Source: Thermococcus sp.
Lineage (GTDB): Archaea; Methanobacteriota_B; Thermococci; Thermococcales; Thermococcaceae
Direction of reading: 5' to 3'
NCBI GenBank assembly: GCA_021160985.1
Contig: JAGHBN010000086.1
Span: 1-9,260, forward strand
Length of the DNA: 9,260 nucleotides
Shown here: positions 1 through 5,925 of the stretch, one piece after another
How the letters are laid out: each line of letters starts with the position of its first letter
Numbering within the stretch: position 1 is the stretch's first letter
Position numbers and translations under genes: made by a program
The notes under the pieces: model-generated
The model's database searches: none
Told to the model about the DNA's origin: nothing
What the model saw: the letters and a program-made list of their open reading frames with translations, nothing else

Positions 1-1092
1 GGAGATCACGACGTCCTCGATGCGTATCTTGGCCCTTCCCCTGCCGACGCTGACCGAGACGTCGCCCGAGCGCAGGGAAACGGTTTCGCCCAAGCTGAGG
101 CTCTCGTTTCCGCTCCTGTAGGTAACCTTTTCACCATCCACCTCGATGGAGTATTCATCCGTCTGAATCTTCAGCCTCTCGCCGACCTTGGTGAGCTGGA
201 AGCCGTTGCGGAGCTCCCTTATGGTCAGCATTCCCCCGGGCCTCTCAGCGATTCCGTCATGGATGTGTATCGGGCCAACCCTGACTCTCTCCCCGTGAGG
301 TGTATCTATGACCTCAATGAAAGGCAGCTTCACGTACTCGAAGCCCTCGCCCTCGTAGACCTTGATGAATCCCAGATCAACCACGCTGTCCTTCTTGCCC
401 TTCCGATAGAGCCTGTCGGGATTCACGAGGTCGTTCACCCTTGAGACGAAGCCTGGATCCGCGGAAGTTTTCCGCCCGGCTATCTTCTCCTCGGTCCACA
501 CGATGACCGGGCTGAGGAGCCTCTTCGTCACCCTACCGAGAGGCGTATCGGCCTCGACCGTGACCTCCCCGTCCACGACCCAGCCGACCTTCTTCCTTCC
601 GAACTTCACGGGATAGGCCTTGCCGGCTCCCTTGAGCCTCACCCCGCCGAAATCGGCGCCTTCGAACTCGTATGCCTTGCCTTCAACTTTGATGTCGAGC
701 CTCCTCTCATCGAACTTCGCCAGCAGAATTCCCGCTATGACGAGGACGACTGCATAGGCGAAGGCCGTTCCCGCGTAGTCGTGGAGCGCCTCGGACATTC
801 CCAGCCACCCTCCGAAAAACAGGAAGACGCTCGTCCAGAAGAAGCCCTTGGCTAGAGCGAAGACTATTCCGCTTATCGTCACCCCGAACCACTTGCCAAC
901 CGAGAGCAGCTCAAATGCAAACAGAAGCGCCACGATGGCGTAGACCAGCTGGTCGTTGTAGGCCTCAAGCCTCAGCGGCCCCTTGAACAGCCAGACGATG
1001 AGCAGTATCGCCGTGAGGGCTTTGAGGTACTCCGCTATCCTGAACCTTGGACCTTCGTGAGGAACGGCCCGGTACTTCCAACCAAAACTCAT
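1..1092 (-). CDS. Four-helix membrane protein with a large soluble C-terminal part, unknown function (3' end outside window)
   Basis: An open frame of 364 codons runs from an ATG at 1092 to the left window edge without a stop, so the C-terminus is missing. Four hydrophobic segments lie at about residues 24-40, 49-65, 70-99 and 107-125. The basic N-terminus (K6, R8, R16, R18, K24) and the K126-R131 stretch after the last helix place both ends in the cytoplasm. From about residue 128 the chain is soluble and looks beta-rich, with many short alternating strands and Gly/Val/Lys/Glu-rich turns, continuing past residue 364. I do not recognise a named family or a catalytic motif. The start codon overlaps the stop of the ArsR-family gene (ATGA), so the two are almost certainly co-transcribed and translationally coupled. 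A membrane partner or target of that regulator is the simplest inference. The reading frame is sure; the function is open. Confidence 0.85.
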   Translation of the reverse strand, partial: MSFGWKYRAVPHEGPRFRIAEYLKALTAILLIVWLFKGPLRLEAYNDQLVYAIVALLFAFELLSVGKWFGVTISGIVFALAKGFFWTSVFLFFGGWLGMSEALHDYAGTAFAYAVVLVIAGILLAKFDERRLDIKVEGKAYEFEGADFGGVRLKGAGKAYPVKFGRKKVGWVVDGEVTVEADTPLGRVTKRLLSPVIVWTEEKIAGRKTSADPGFVSRVNDLVNPDRLYRKGKKDSVVDLGFIKVYEGEGFEYVKLPFIEVIDTPHGERVRVGPIHIHDGIAERPGGMLTIRELRNGFQLTKVGERLKIQTDEYSIEVDGEKVTYRSGNESLSLGETVSLRSGDVSVSVGRGRAKIRIEDVVIS

Positions 1093-1499
1093 TCTTCCAC
1101 CTCCTCGAGGGCAGTTATTATCTCAAGCAAGCGCAAAAAGAGACGTCCGTCGGGCGAGATTTCATACCTCTCGCCTTTCCTGACCATTCCTGTTTTCAGG
1201 AGAAGCTTCAGGTGGTGTGAAACGGTCGGGCTCTCCACGCCCAGTGCTTCTTTTATCTCTTTGAAGCCCATCGGCTTCTCAGAGAGCATTTTGAGCACCC
1301 TAATCCTGTCCGGATTGGCGAGGGCCTTGAGGGTTTTCGCAGCTCTCTCCTCGTCTATCTCGGGCAGGCTTCCGCCTTCGAGCTTTCTCCTGAGGCGGGC
1401 CTTTATCGAGAGCATGACCTCATCAACGGGGTCAATACTTTCCTCCAGCACCTCCAGCCTCTTTTTCAGCTCTTCGAGCTGGGCTCTCAGATCTTCCAT
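1089..1499 (-). CDS. ArsR-family winged-helix transcriptional regulator
   Basis: A 136-residue DNA-binding protein. Residues 1-24 are rich in Glu, Leu and Arg and look like a short coiled coil, plausibly for dimerisation. Residues 50-115 form the winged helix: the ArsR-type entry motif ANPDRIRVLKMLSE at 61-74, the helix-turn-helix at about 79-105 with SPTVSHHLKLL in the recognition helix, and a wing around 107-115. The protein has no cysteine, so the Cys-based metal sites of classical ArsR/SmtB sensors are absent; the ligand is unknown. The ATG at 1499 is preceded by GGTGGTAG, a usable ribosome-binding site, and farther up by a TATA box and a strong dyad in the leader, which suggests autoregulation. 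Its stop overlaps the start of the downstream membrane protein. The family call is firm; the regulated signal is not known. Confidence 0.93.
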   Translation of the reverse strand: MEDLRAQLEELKKRLEVLEESIDPVDEVMLSIKARLRRKLEGGSLPEIDEERAAKTLKALANPDRIRVLKMLSEKPMGFKEIKEALGVESPTVSHHLKLLLKTGMVRKGERYEISPDGRLFLRLLEIITALEEVEE

Positions 1500-1508
1500 G
1501 CTACCACC
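1500..1508 (-). promoter_or_regulatory. Ribosome-binding site of the ArsR-family gene
   Basis: On the minus strand GGTGGTAG directly precedes the ATG at 1499. GGTG-type sites are typical of Thermococcales leaders, and this one supports the chosen start. Confidence 0.6.
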
Positions 1509-1543
1509 AGGTACAGATTTTTGTAGTACACTTTTCTGTACCT
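1509..1543. promoter_or_regulatory. 35-bp dyad, candidate operator for the ArsR-family regulator
   Basis: The outer arms AGGTACAGA (1509-1517) and TCTGTACCT (1535-1543) are perfect 9-bp inverted repeats. An inner dyad, TGTAGTACA (1522-1530), has exactly the same centre, base 1526. The intervening TTTT and CTTT blocks do not pair. The element covers the predicted transcription start and leader of the minus-strand regulator gene, where a bound dimer would block initiation or early elongation. Nested symmetry around one centre is expected for an operator bound by one or two symmetric dimers, and unlikely by chance. Binding by the adjacent ArsR protein is inference. An RNA hairpin from the outer arms is possible but would have a 17-base loop, which makes a DNA-level role more likely. 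Confidence 0.65.
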
Positions 1544-1545
1544 AA

Positions 1546-1557
1546 CTAGTGCACTAG
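1546..1557. repeat. 12-bp perfect palindrome CTAGTGCACTAG
   Basis: A perfect self-complementary 12-mer immediately downstream of the regulator's TATA box and 2 bases from the 35-bp dyad. It lies between TATA box and start site, where a bound protein would interfere with TFB or polymerase. It shares no obvious core with the GTAC-containing dyad, so it may be a second site or chance. Confidence 0.45.
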
Positions 1558-1567
1558 ATATATAAAA
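1558..1567 (-). promoter_or_regulatory. TATA box of the ArsR/membrane-protein operon
   Basis: On the minus strand this reads TTTTATATAT, a near-ideal archaeal TATA element with an A-rich BRE-like stretch just upstream (AAAC). The usual 25-base spacing puts the transcript start near 1537, inside the right arm of the 35-bp dyad, leaving a leader of roughly 38 bases before the ATG at 1499. Confidence 0.7.
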
Positions 1568-1620
1568 GTTTATCGGTAGCTTTGGGCCAACCGCCCATGC
1601 CCCATTTTTGCTCAGAAGAA

Positions 1621-1627
1621 CTTTTAA
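1621..1627 (+). promoter_or_regulatory. TATA box for the RND-like/AEC operon
   Basis: CTTTTAA preceded by the purine-rich AGAAGAA (a BRE-like context). The predicted start is near 1649, leaving about 24 bases before the ATG at 1673. That leader holds the GGTGG ribosome-binding site, which favours the ATG over the in-frame GTG at 1655. A GTACAG hexamer at 1649-1654 repeats part of the arm of the candidate operator across the intergenic region. Confidence 0.6.
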
Positions 1628-1661
1628 GAGCCCAATCTAAATGCCCGCGTACAGGTGAAAA

Positions 1662-1667
1662 AGGTGG
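1662..1667 (+). promoter_or_regulatory. Ribosome-binding site deciding the RND-like protein start
   Basis: AGGTGG lies 5-6 bases before the ATG at 1673, the usual Thermococcales arrangement. The in-frame GTG at 1655 has no such site upstream and would sit almost on the predicted transcript start. Confidence 0.6.
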
Positions 1668-1672
1668 AAAAA

Positions 1673-4600
1673 ATGAAATTTTTGCGCCCCAAATCCGGGG
1701 GATTCAATATGATGCTTTCCCTGTGGCTAATGTTCACTCTGCTTTCGTCGACAGCACTGTTATTACCAATAAAAGCAGGAGCTACATCAGGCATGATAGA
1801 GCCTGAAACTCCATGGAATCCGGAAGCACTTATAGATGAGTTTCCAAACCTGACATCCCCAGAAGTCGTGTATCTCCAGGTAACAGGAGTGGACGTCTCA
1901 TCGGAGGAGACTTACACCTCATATCTGCGTGCAAAGGAAGAGCTCGAAACGATGGGCATTGAAGTGTCTAGCCACTATGAGCTGGAAAGGGAAATTTCAG
2001 ACCATGCCTCCGAAGTGGCTCTCGCATCCCTGAAAAACGCCACAGACTTCACGAGGGAAATATACAGCACCTTGGTTTACGCAAACAGGAGCTTTGGAGT
2101 CATATTGAGCAAAAGCATCGAGATATACCCCCTGTTTGGACCGCTGAACTCTACACTTCCCGAAATGTTGAAAGCCTATCAGGAAGCGTATCTCAGTGCA
2201 TCCCAGAAGGAGCAGCAACTCCTGAGAGTTCAGAGGATTTTGAACGAATCAAGCAGAGAATACTCGCCAATCCATCGGAATCTGACCACCGCCCATGATG
2301 TTGTCAACAATCTCACTCCAAGCGTGGCTGATTTCAAAAACCACCTGCAGGTTCTTCAGAAAAACTACACCGTAGTCTTCCTCAGGGCCACCTGGACGTA
2401 CAGGTGGCTGCGGGATTGGATGCACGCCTACGAAACGGGTACGGCCCCTTCCTGTAAAGTGGGGGGCCTTTCAGCATACCTGAATATTGGCGAGGATTTC
2501 ATTTACTACGTTTTCTACTCAACGTATCCTGCCTACAAAGAAAGCGGATATGCAGGAATGACCGACGAGCTCTTTGCAAATGTGACTGCGAATTATATTC
2601 TCGAGAGCATGAACACCTCCCCTTACAAAACCTTTGACAGGGAATTCGGGGAAACTTTCATCTCGAAGGTTCTCGCTTACGATGCCGAACAGGGAAGCAA
2701 GACGGCCATACTCAGCAACACCCACAACCCGATTGACGTGCTCTCCCAGATCGTGAATGAGAGCCTTGCCGAGATGCCTTCAGTTCTGTCATCAAGCTCT
2801 TCAAGCTACTATTTCCCGCACCTTGGAAACGTATCCGGGCGGGAGATGAGTCTCATCGTGAAGGAAGTTAAGTCCCAAGAGGACCCCTGGAAAGCTGCAG
2901 TAAACATTGCAATTGCCCTGAATATTGGCAACGTTCCCAAAAAATACTACTCGATGCTCCGGACGAACACCTCCCTGGAGGGCATAGAGACGTCCATCCT
3001 CAGCGATACCCTCTCAACGAAGCTCCCGGATGACCTAAAACCGCTCTCGTACAACATCTCGGAGATGATAGTGAAGTACGAACGGGAAAGCGGATACCCC
3101 GGAGTGCTGTCCACAAACCCGGAGGCCCTTCGGAGTGCGGCCCTGGAAATCATTGTCATGCTGTCTTCTGAGGGGGACGAAACAGAAAAAGCTGAAAACT
3201 CCCAGATGCTTTCCCCGGAGGAGGCTGCAACTGCCGCCGCCTCCAGAGTTTTCGAAGAAAGGCTCTCGAATACTGCCATAGACTATCCTCCGGCATTCTC
3301 CGAAATAGTGACCGAGACGATAACCTCGTACTTTGCCGGAAATCTTAGCGGGAAATCTCAAGAAGAGATTCTGGGTGTGATATTTACAAGGACGTTTGGC
3401 CAGTATTCAGGCGTGCTCGTCAAAAAGTTCTACTCCAGAGCTTCCCCCAGAGAAGCTGCAGTCCAGGTCTTTGACGAAATCATAGCCCCGAAACTTCTCT
3501 CAAATTCAAGCCCCGAGAGTTCGCAGATCCTCGAAAAACTCCTCAAAAAAATACCGGAGGAATACCCGCTAACTCAGAGGAATCTCAAAGAAATCTCCCT
3601 GAATGCGACTATCCAAATGCTGAGCTCCTGGAAACCGGAGATCCTTGGAACGGAGATTCAACTGCCTGCCCAGACCATAGCCGAACTGGCATGGGAGTTT
3701 AAAGGACACTCCGAACTGATAACTGAATCCGACGTCTCCGAAATATCCCAAAAAATATACGAGAGCGCCATCAAGATGCACGAAAACCATGTTCTGACCC
3801 TCAAAGGGCCCGACGACAGCTCTTTCATCGTAATGGTCACTCAGCACGACAAAACGGGTAACGTCACCTCCAAAGAAGTTGTAGAAGTGTTCTCTGCAGC
3901 CTTTGCTTCCACTAGCCCCACCGCCGAGATCACCGTGATAGCTCCATTTGAGCCAGCGGTTTCATCTCCCGAAAAACAGGCAGATTTCACCCCACTCGTC
4001 CTGGCACTCACCCTGCTCGGAGCTCTGATACTGCTCGTAAGCCTCAGGGGTGCCGTTCTCGCAACCCTGATATCCACCGTTACCGTTTTCGTTTCCCTGA
4101 AAATCGTGTCAGGCACCATACATGAGATGCTGTCGCCAGAAACCATCCTCACCGTTATAAGCCTCCTGCTGACATCCGGTTTAGCCTTTGCATTATCCTA
4201 CCACATTATTGAATCATTCAGAAAAAGCCTGGTACTTTCAACGTCCGAGGAAGGTTTCGCAGGAAAGGTGTTAAAAGAAAGCCGCTACGGGATGCTCTTG
4301 CTCACGGCACTCTCAGGTGCAGCCGCAGTTTTATTCGGGCTTTCAATCGTGGAAAGCATCGGTACAGCACTTTTGACTGCAATTCCGGTTTTCATTGTCC
4401 TCAACGCCGTGCTCCCCCTATCCCTACGGATCCTGGGGGACAAACTGGTGTTCTGGTGGCCCCTGAGTGCAGAGAAGGTCCTGCAGGACGAAGGCAGCGG
4501 GGAAACAGGGATTCTAAGGAGAAGCCTCGCAGTGTTCCTGATTTCCCTCACCCTCATGGGGGGCATTGCCCAGCTGATGAACTACAGTGGAGCCTCAGAA

Positions 4601-4972
4601 CTCAAGGTCTACGGATCTAGTGCATACATTGTCCTTTCCAGCAGGGATCAGATGGGGGGAGATGACCTCCAGACAATTGAGAAGGTTGCAGAGGCCCTCG
4701 CCGGCCTGAACGGAGTTGCTGGAGTCTACACACTGACAAGACCCTACGGGGTGCCCCTCGACCTCTCAGGGGAGCAGCTAATGGACACCTGGGCCTCCAG
4801 CTACCTATCAAGAGACGGGAAAGCTGTGCTCATAGTTGTGAAGATAGGTGACAAACCTCCGGAAAACATTGAAAAGCTAATCCAGGATAAGCTGGAAGAA
4901 GTCGCGCAATCCAGCACAACCGTTGTCGGCATCGAGTATGAAGGGGGGATTGCAGTCTTAAAGACCCAGTAA
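1673..4972 (+). CDS. RND/MMPL-like membrane protein lacking the second helix bundle, with a very large external domain
   Basis: The protein has 1099 residues from the ATG at 1673; a GTG at 1655 would add six residues but lacks a ribosome-binding site. The order is: TM1 or signal-anchor at about 15-36; an external region of about 735 residues (37-773); TM2-TM6 at about 774-790, 793-813, 823-845, 872-892 and 895-921; a cytoplasmic linker; TM7 at about 948-968; then a second external domain (969-1099) that ends the protein. This is the RND/MMPL plan cut off just before TM8, so TM8-TM12 are missing. The motif at the TM4 position, GLAFALSYHII (836-846), resembles the MMPL GVDYALFLL motif with Ala838 where the proton-relay Asp would be. 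The start (SPEVVYLQVTGVD, 62-74) and end of the large loop fit RND porter-domain edges; between them lies a long helical insertion with possible internal repeats. Eighteen N-x-S/T sequons in the loop agree with an external location. By eye the gene is more A-rich than its neighbours. Membership of the superfamily is fairly sure; active transport is doubtful. Confidence 0.82.
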   Translation: MKFLRPKSGGFNMMLSLWLMFTLLSSTALLLPIKAGATSGMIEPETPWNPEALIDEFPNLTSPEVVYLQVTGVDVSSEETYTSYLRAKEELETMGIEVSSHYELEREISDHASEVALASLKNATDFTREIYSTLVYANRSFGVILSKSIEIYPLFGPLNSTLPEMLKAYQEAYLSASQKEQQLLRVQRILNESSREYSPIHRNLTTAHDVVNNLTPSVADFKNHLQVLQKNYTVVFLRATWTYRWLRDWMHAYETGTAPSCKVGGLSAYLNIGEDFIYYVFYSTYPAYKESGYAGMTDELFANVTANYILESMNTSPYKTFDREFGETFISKVLAYDAEQGSKTAILSNTHNPIDVLSQIVNESLAEMPSVLSSSSSSYYFPHLGNVSGREMSLIVKEVKSQEDPWKAAVNIAIALNIGNVPKKYYSMLRTNTSLEGIETSILSDTLSTKLPDDLKPLSYNISEMIVKYERESGYPGVLSTNPEALRSAALEIIVMLSSEGDETEKAENSQMLSPEEAATAAASRVFEERLSNTAIDYPPAFSEIVTETITSYFAGNLSGKSQEEILGVIFTRTFGQYSGVLVKKFYSRASPREAAVQVFDEIIAPKLLSNSSPESSQILEKLLKKIPEEYPLTQRNLKEISLNATIQMLSSWKPEILGTEIQLPAQTIAELAWEFKGHSELITESDVSEISQKIYESAIKMHENHVLTLKGPDDSSFIVMVTQHDKTGNVTSKEVVEVFSAAFASTSPTAEITVIAPFEPAVSSPEKQADFTPLVLALTLLGALILLVSLRGAVLATLISTVTVFVSLKIVSGTIHEMLSPETILTVISLLLTSGLAFALSYHIIESFRKSLVLSTSEEGFAGKVLKESRYGMLLLTALSGAAAVLFGLSIVESIGTALLTAIPVFIVLNAVLPLSLRILGDKLVFWWPLSAEKVLQDEGSGETGILRRSLAVFLISLTLMGGIAQLMNYSGASELKVYGSSAYIVLSSRDQMGGDDLQTIEKVAEALAGLNGVAGVYTLTRPYGVPLDLSGEQLMDTWASSYLSRDGKAVLIVVKIGDKPPENIEKLIQDKLEEVAQSSTTVVGIEYEGGIAVLKTQ

Positions 4973-4996
4973 AGGCGCTGAGGGGGTTTGCAACAG

Positions 4997-5878
4997 GTGG
5001 ACATAGCCGAAATGCTCTCCCTGATAGGTGCAGGGTACGCACTAAAGCTGCTACTCCGGGATGAAAAACCCTTCGACCGCCTCAGAATATTCATTAATAA
5101 CTTCCTCCTCACTCTTTTCATCTTCGGGAACGTGGCGAGCAAGGATTTAGCTTATCTGTTGAGCATAAAGACAGTCTTTCTCTACGTCTTTTTGGTGATT
5201 GGGATAAGCCTCTCAACCTCATACCTCCACGGCCGCTTTAAGCTCAAAAACGACCCCTGGGCCGGCGCTCTGATGGTTCTCTCAGTCTACCCCAACACGG
5301 CCGCACTGGGCTTTCCAATAGCGAGCCTCTTTCTCGACGACATAACGCCGGCCATACTCTACTCGACCACAAACTCGATGATAGTCATCCCGATAGTCAC
5401 TTTCATAGCGGCGCACTACTCCAGCGGGGGCGCGAGAGTTAAAGATAGCTTCCTGAAGGCCCTTAAGTTTCCGCCAACGGTGGCAAACCTCCTCTCGCTG
5501 GCGCTTGTTATAGGAGGTGTCAGGGTTCCAAACCGAATCCTTGAGCCGATACAAACAATCGGCTGGCTCAGCATCCCCCTCCTGCTCATCTACTTTGGCT
5601 CCCGGATAACGCTGAGGAGCTTTGAGTGGAGGAAGCTCGTTGAGGTGGGTATGTTCAGGATAGCCGTCCCATTCACCTTCGTTTTTCTCACACTTAGATG
5701 GGAACGGCCAGAAGTCTTATACTCCGTGCTCGTTGAGGCAAGCATGCCTCCGGCAATAGCGGCCAATGCAATCTTGGCCCAGTACAGGCTCAAGGCCGAG
5801 GAAGCGATAAGCGTCACCTTCGTCATTACGCTCTTCGTCATCGGACTGTTCGTTGGGCTGAGCGCCTTCATGGGTTGA
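4997..5878 (+). CDS. AEC (auxin efflux carrier) family permease
   Basis: An integral membrane protein of 293 residues, almost entirely hydrophobic segments separated by short charged turns, in the size range of the AEC family (about 290-320, roughly ten helices). Family features seen are the N-terminal LIGAGYALK (9-17), the NTAALGFPIA motif at 100-109 in the position of the conserved N-x-G-x-P element, and the C-terminal MPPAIAANAILAQYRL (250-265) followed by two helices. Known members are secondary carriers for organic anions such as malonate or malate and for auxins; the substrate here cannot be read from sequence. Candidate starts are TTG 4988, GTG 4997 and ATG 5012. GTG 4997 is preferred because GAGGGGGT lies about 10 bases upstream and it gives the family-like N-terminus MDIAEML. 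It follows the RND-like gene by 24 bases with no promoter between, so both are probably one transcript. Confidence 0.87.
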   Translation: MDIAEMLSLIGAGYALKLLLRDEKPFDRLRIFINNFLLTLFIFGNVASKDLAYLLSIKTVFLYVFLVIGISLSTSYLHGRFKLKNDPWAGALMVLSVYPNTAALGFPIASLFLDDITPAILYSTTNSMIVIPIVTFIAAHYSSGGARVKDSFLKALKFPPTVANLLSLALVIGGVRVPNRILEPIQTIGWLSIPLLLIYFGSRITLRSFEWRKLVEVGMFRIAVPFTFVFLTLRWERPEVLYSVLVEASMPPAIAANAILAQYRLKAEEAISVTFVITLFVIGLFVGLSAFMG

Positions 5879-5884
5879 CCGGTG

Positions 5885-5911
5885 CCCTTTTTAACCCTCA
5901 ATTTTTCTTTT
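5885..5911 (+). promoter_or_regulatory. Promoter of the M42 peptidase gene, also a T-rich end for the AEC transcript
   Basis: CCCTTTTTAACCC contains a TATA-like CTTTTTAA at about 5886-5893. A 25-base spacing puts the start near 5915, just before the GGTGAT site. The same stretch and the following T runs (ATTTTTCTTTT) could terminate transcription from the AEC gene, since archaeal terminators are short T tracts. Both roles are inferred. Confidence 0.5.
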
Positions 5912-5915
5912 ACAC

Positions 5916-5921
5916 GGTGAT
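5916..5921 (+). promoter_or_regulatory. Ribosome-binding site deciding the M42 peptidase start
   Basis: GGTGAT lies four bases before the ATG at 5926, a textbook Thermococcales arrangement. It argues against an in-frame TTG at 5875 that would overlap the AEC stop and add 17 residues. Confidence 0.75.
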
Positions 5922-5925
5922 CTCG

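Noticed and set aside
1509..1543. The dyad in the ArsR leader as a riboswitch or transcription terminator hairpin
   Set aside because: Only 9-bp arms with a 17-base loop, no U tract in the right place, and centre-matched inner symmetry, which fits protein binding to DNA better.
1057..1545. A 162-codon open frame on the plus strand opposite the ArsR gene
   Set aside because: Low-complexity Ser/Leu/Phe composition typical of antisense to a charged helical protein; it lies wholly across a well-supported gene and its operator.
1655..1672. GTG at 1655 as the start of the RND-like protein
   Set aside because: No ribosome-binding site, and nearly at the predicted transcript start; AGGTGG before ATG 1673 is better.
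4997..5878. The AEC gene as the missing second half (TM8-TM12) of the RND-like protein
   Set aside because: Its motifs and roughly ten-helix pattern match the AEC family, and it begins with a family-like N-terminus, so it is not a frameshifted RND half.
5875..5925. TTG at 5875 as the M42 start, overlapping the AEC stop
   Set aside because: The extra 17 residues are not family-like and GGTGAT precedes ATG 5926.
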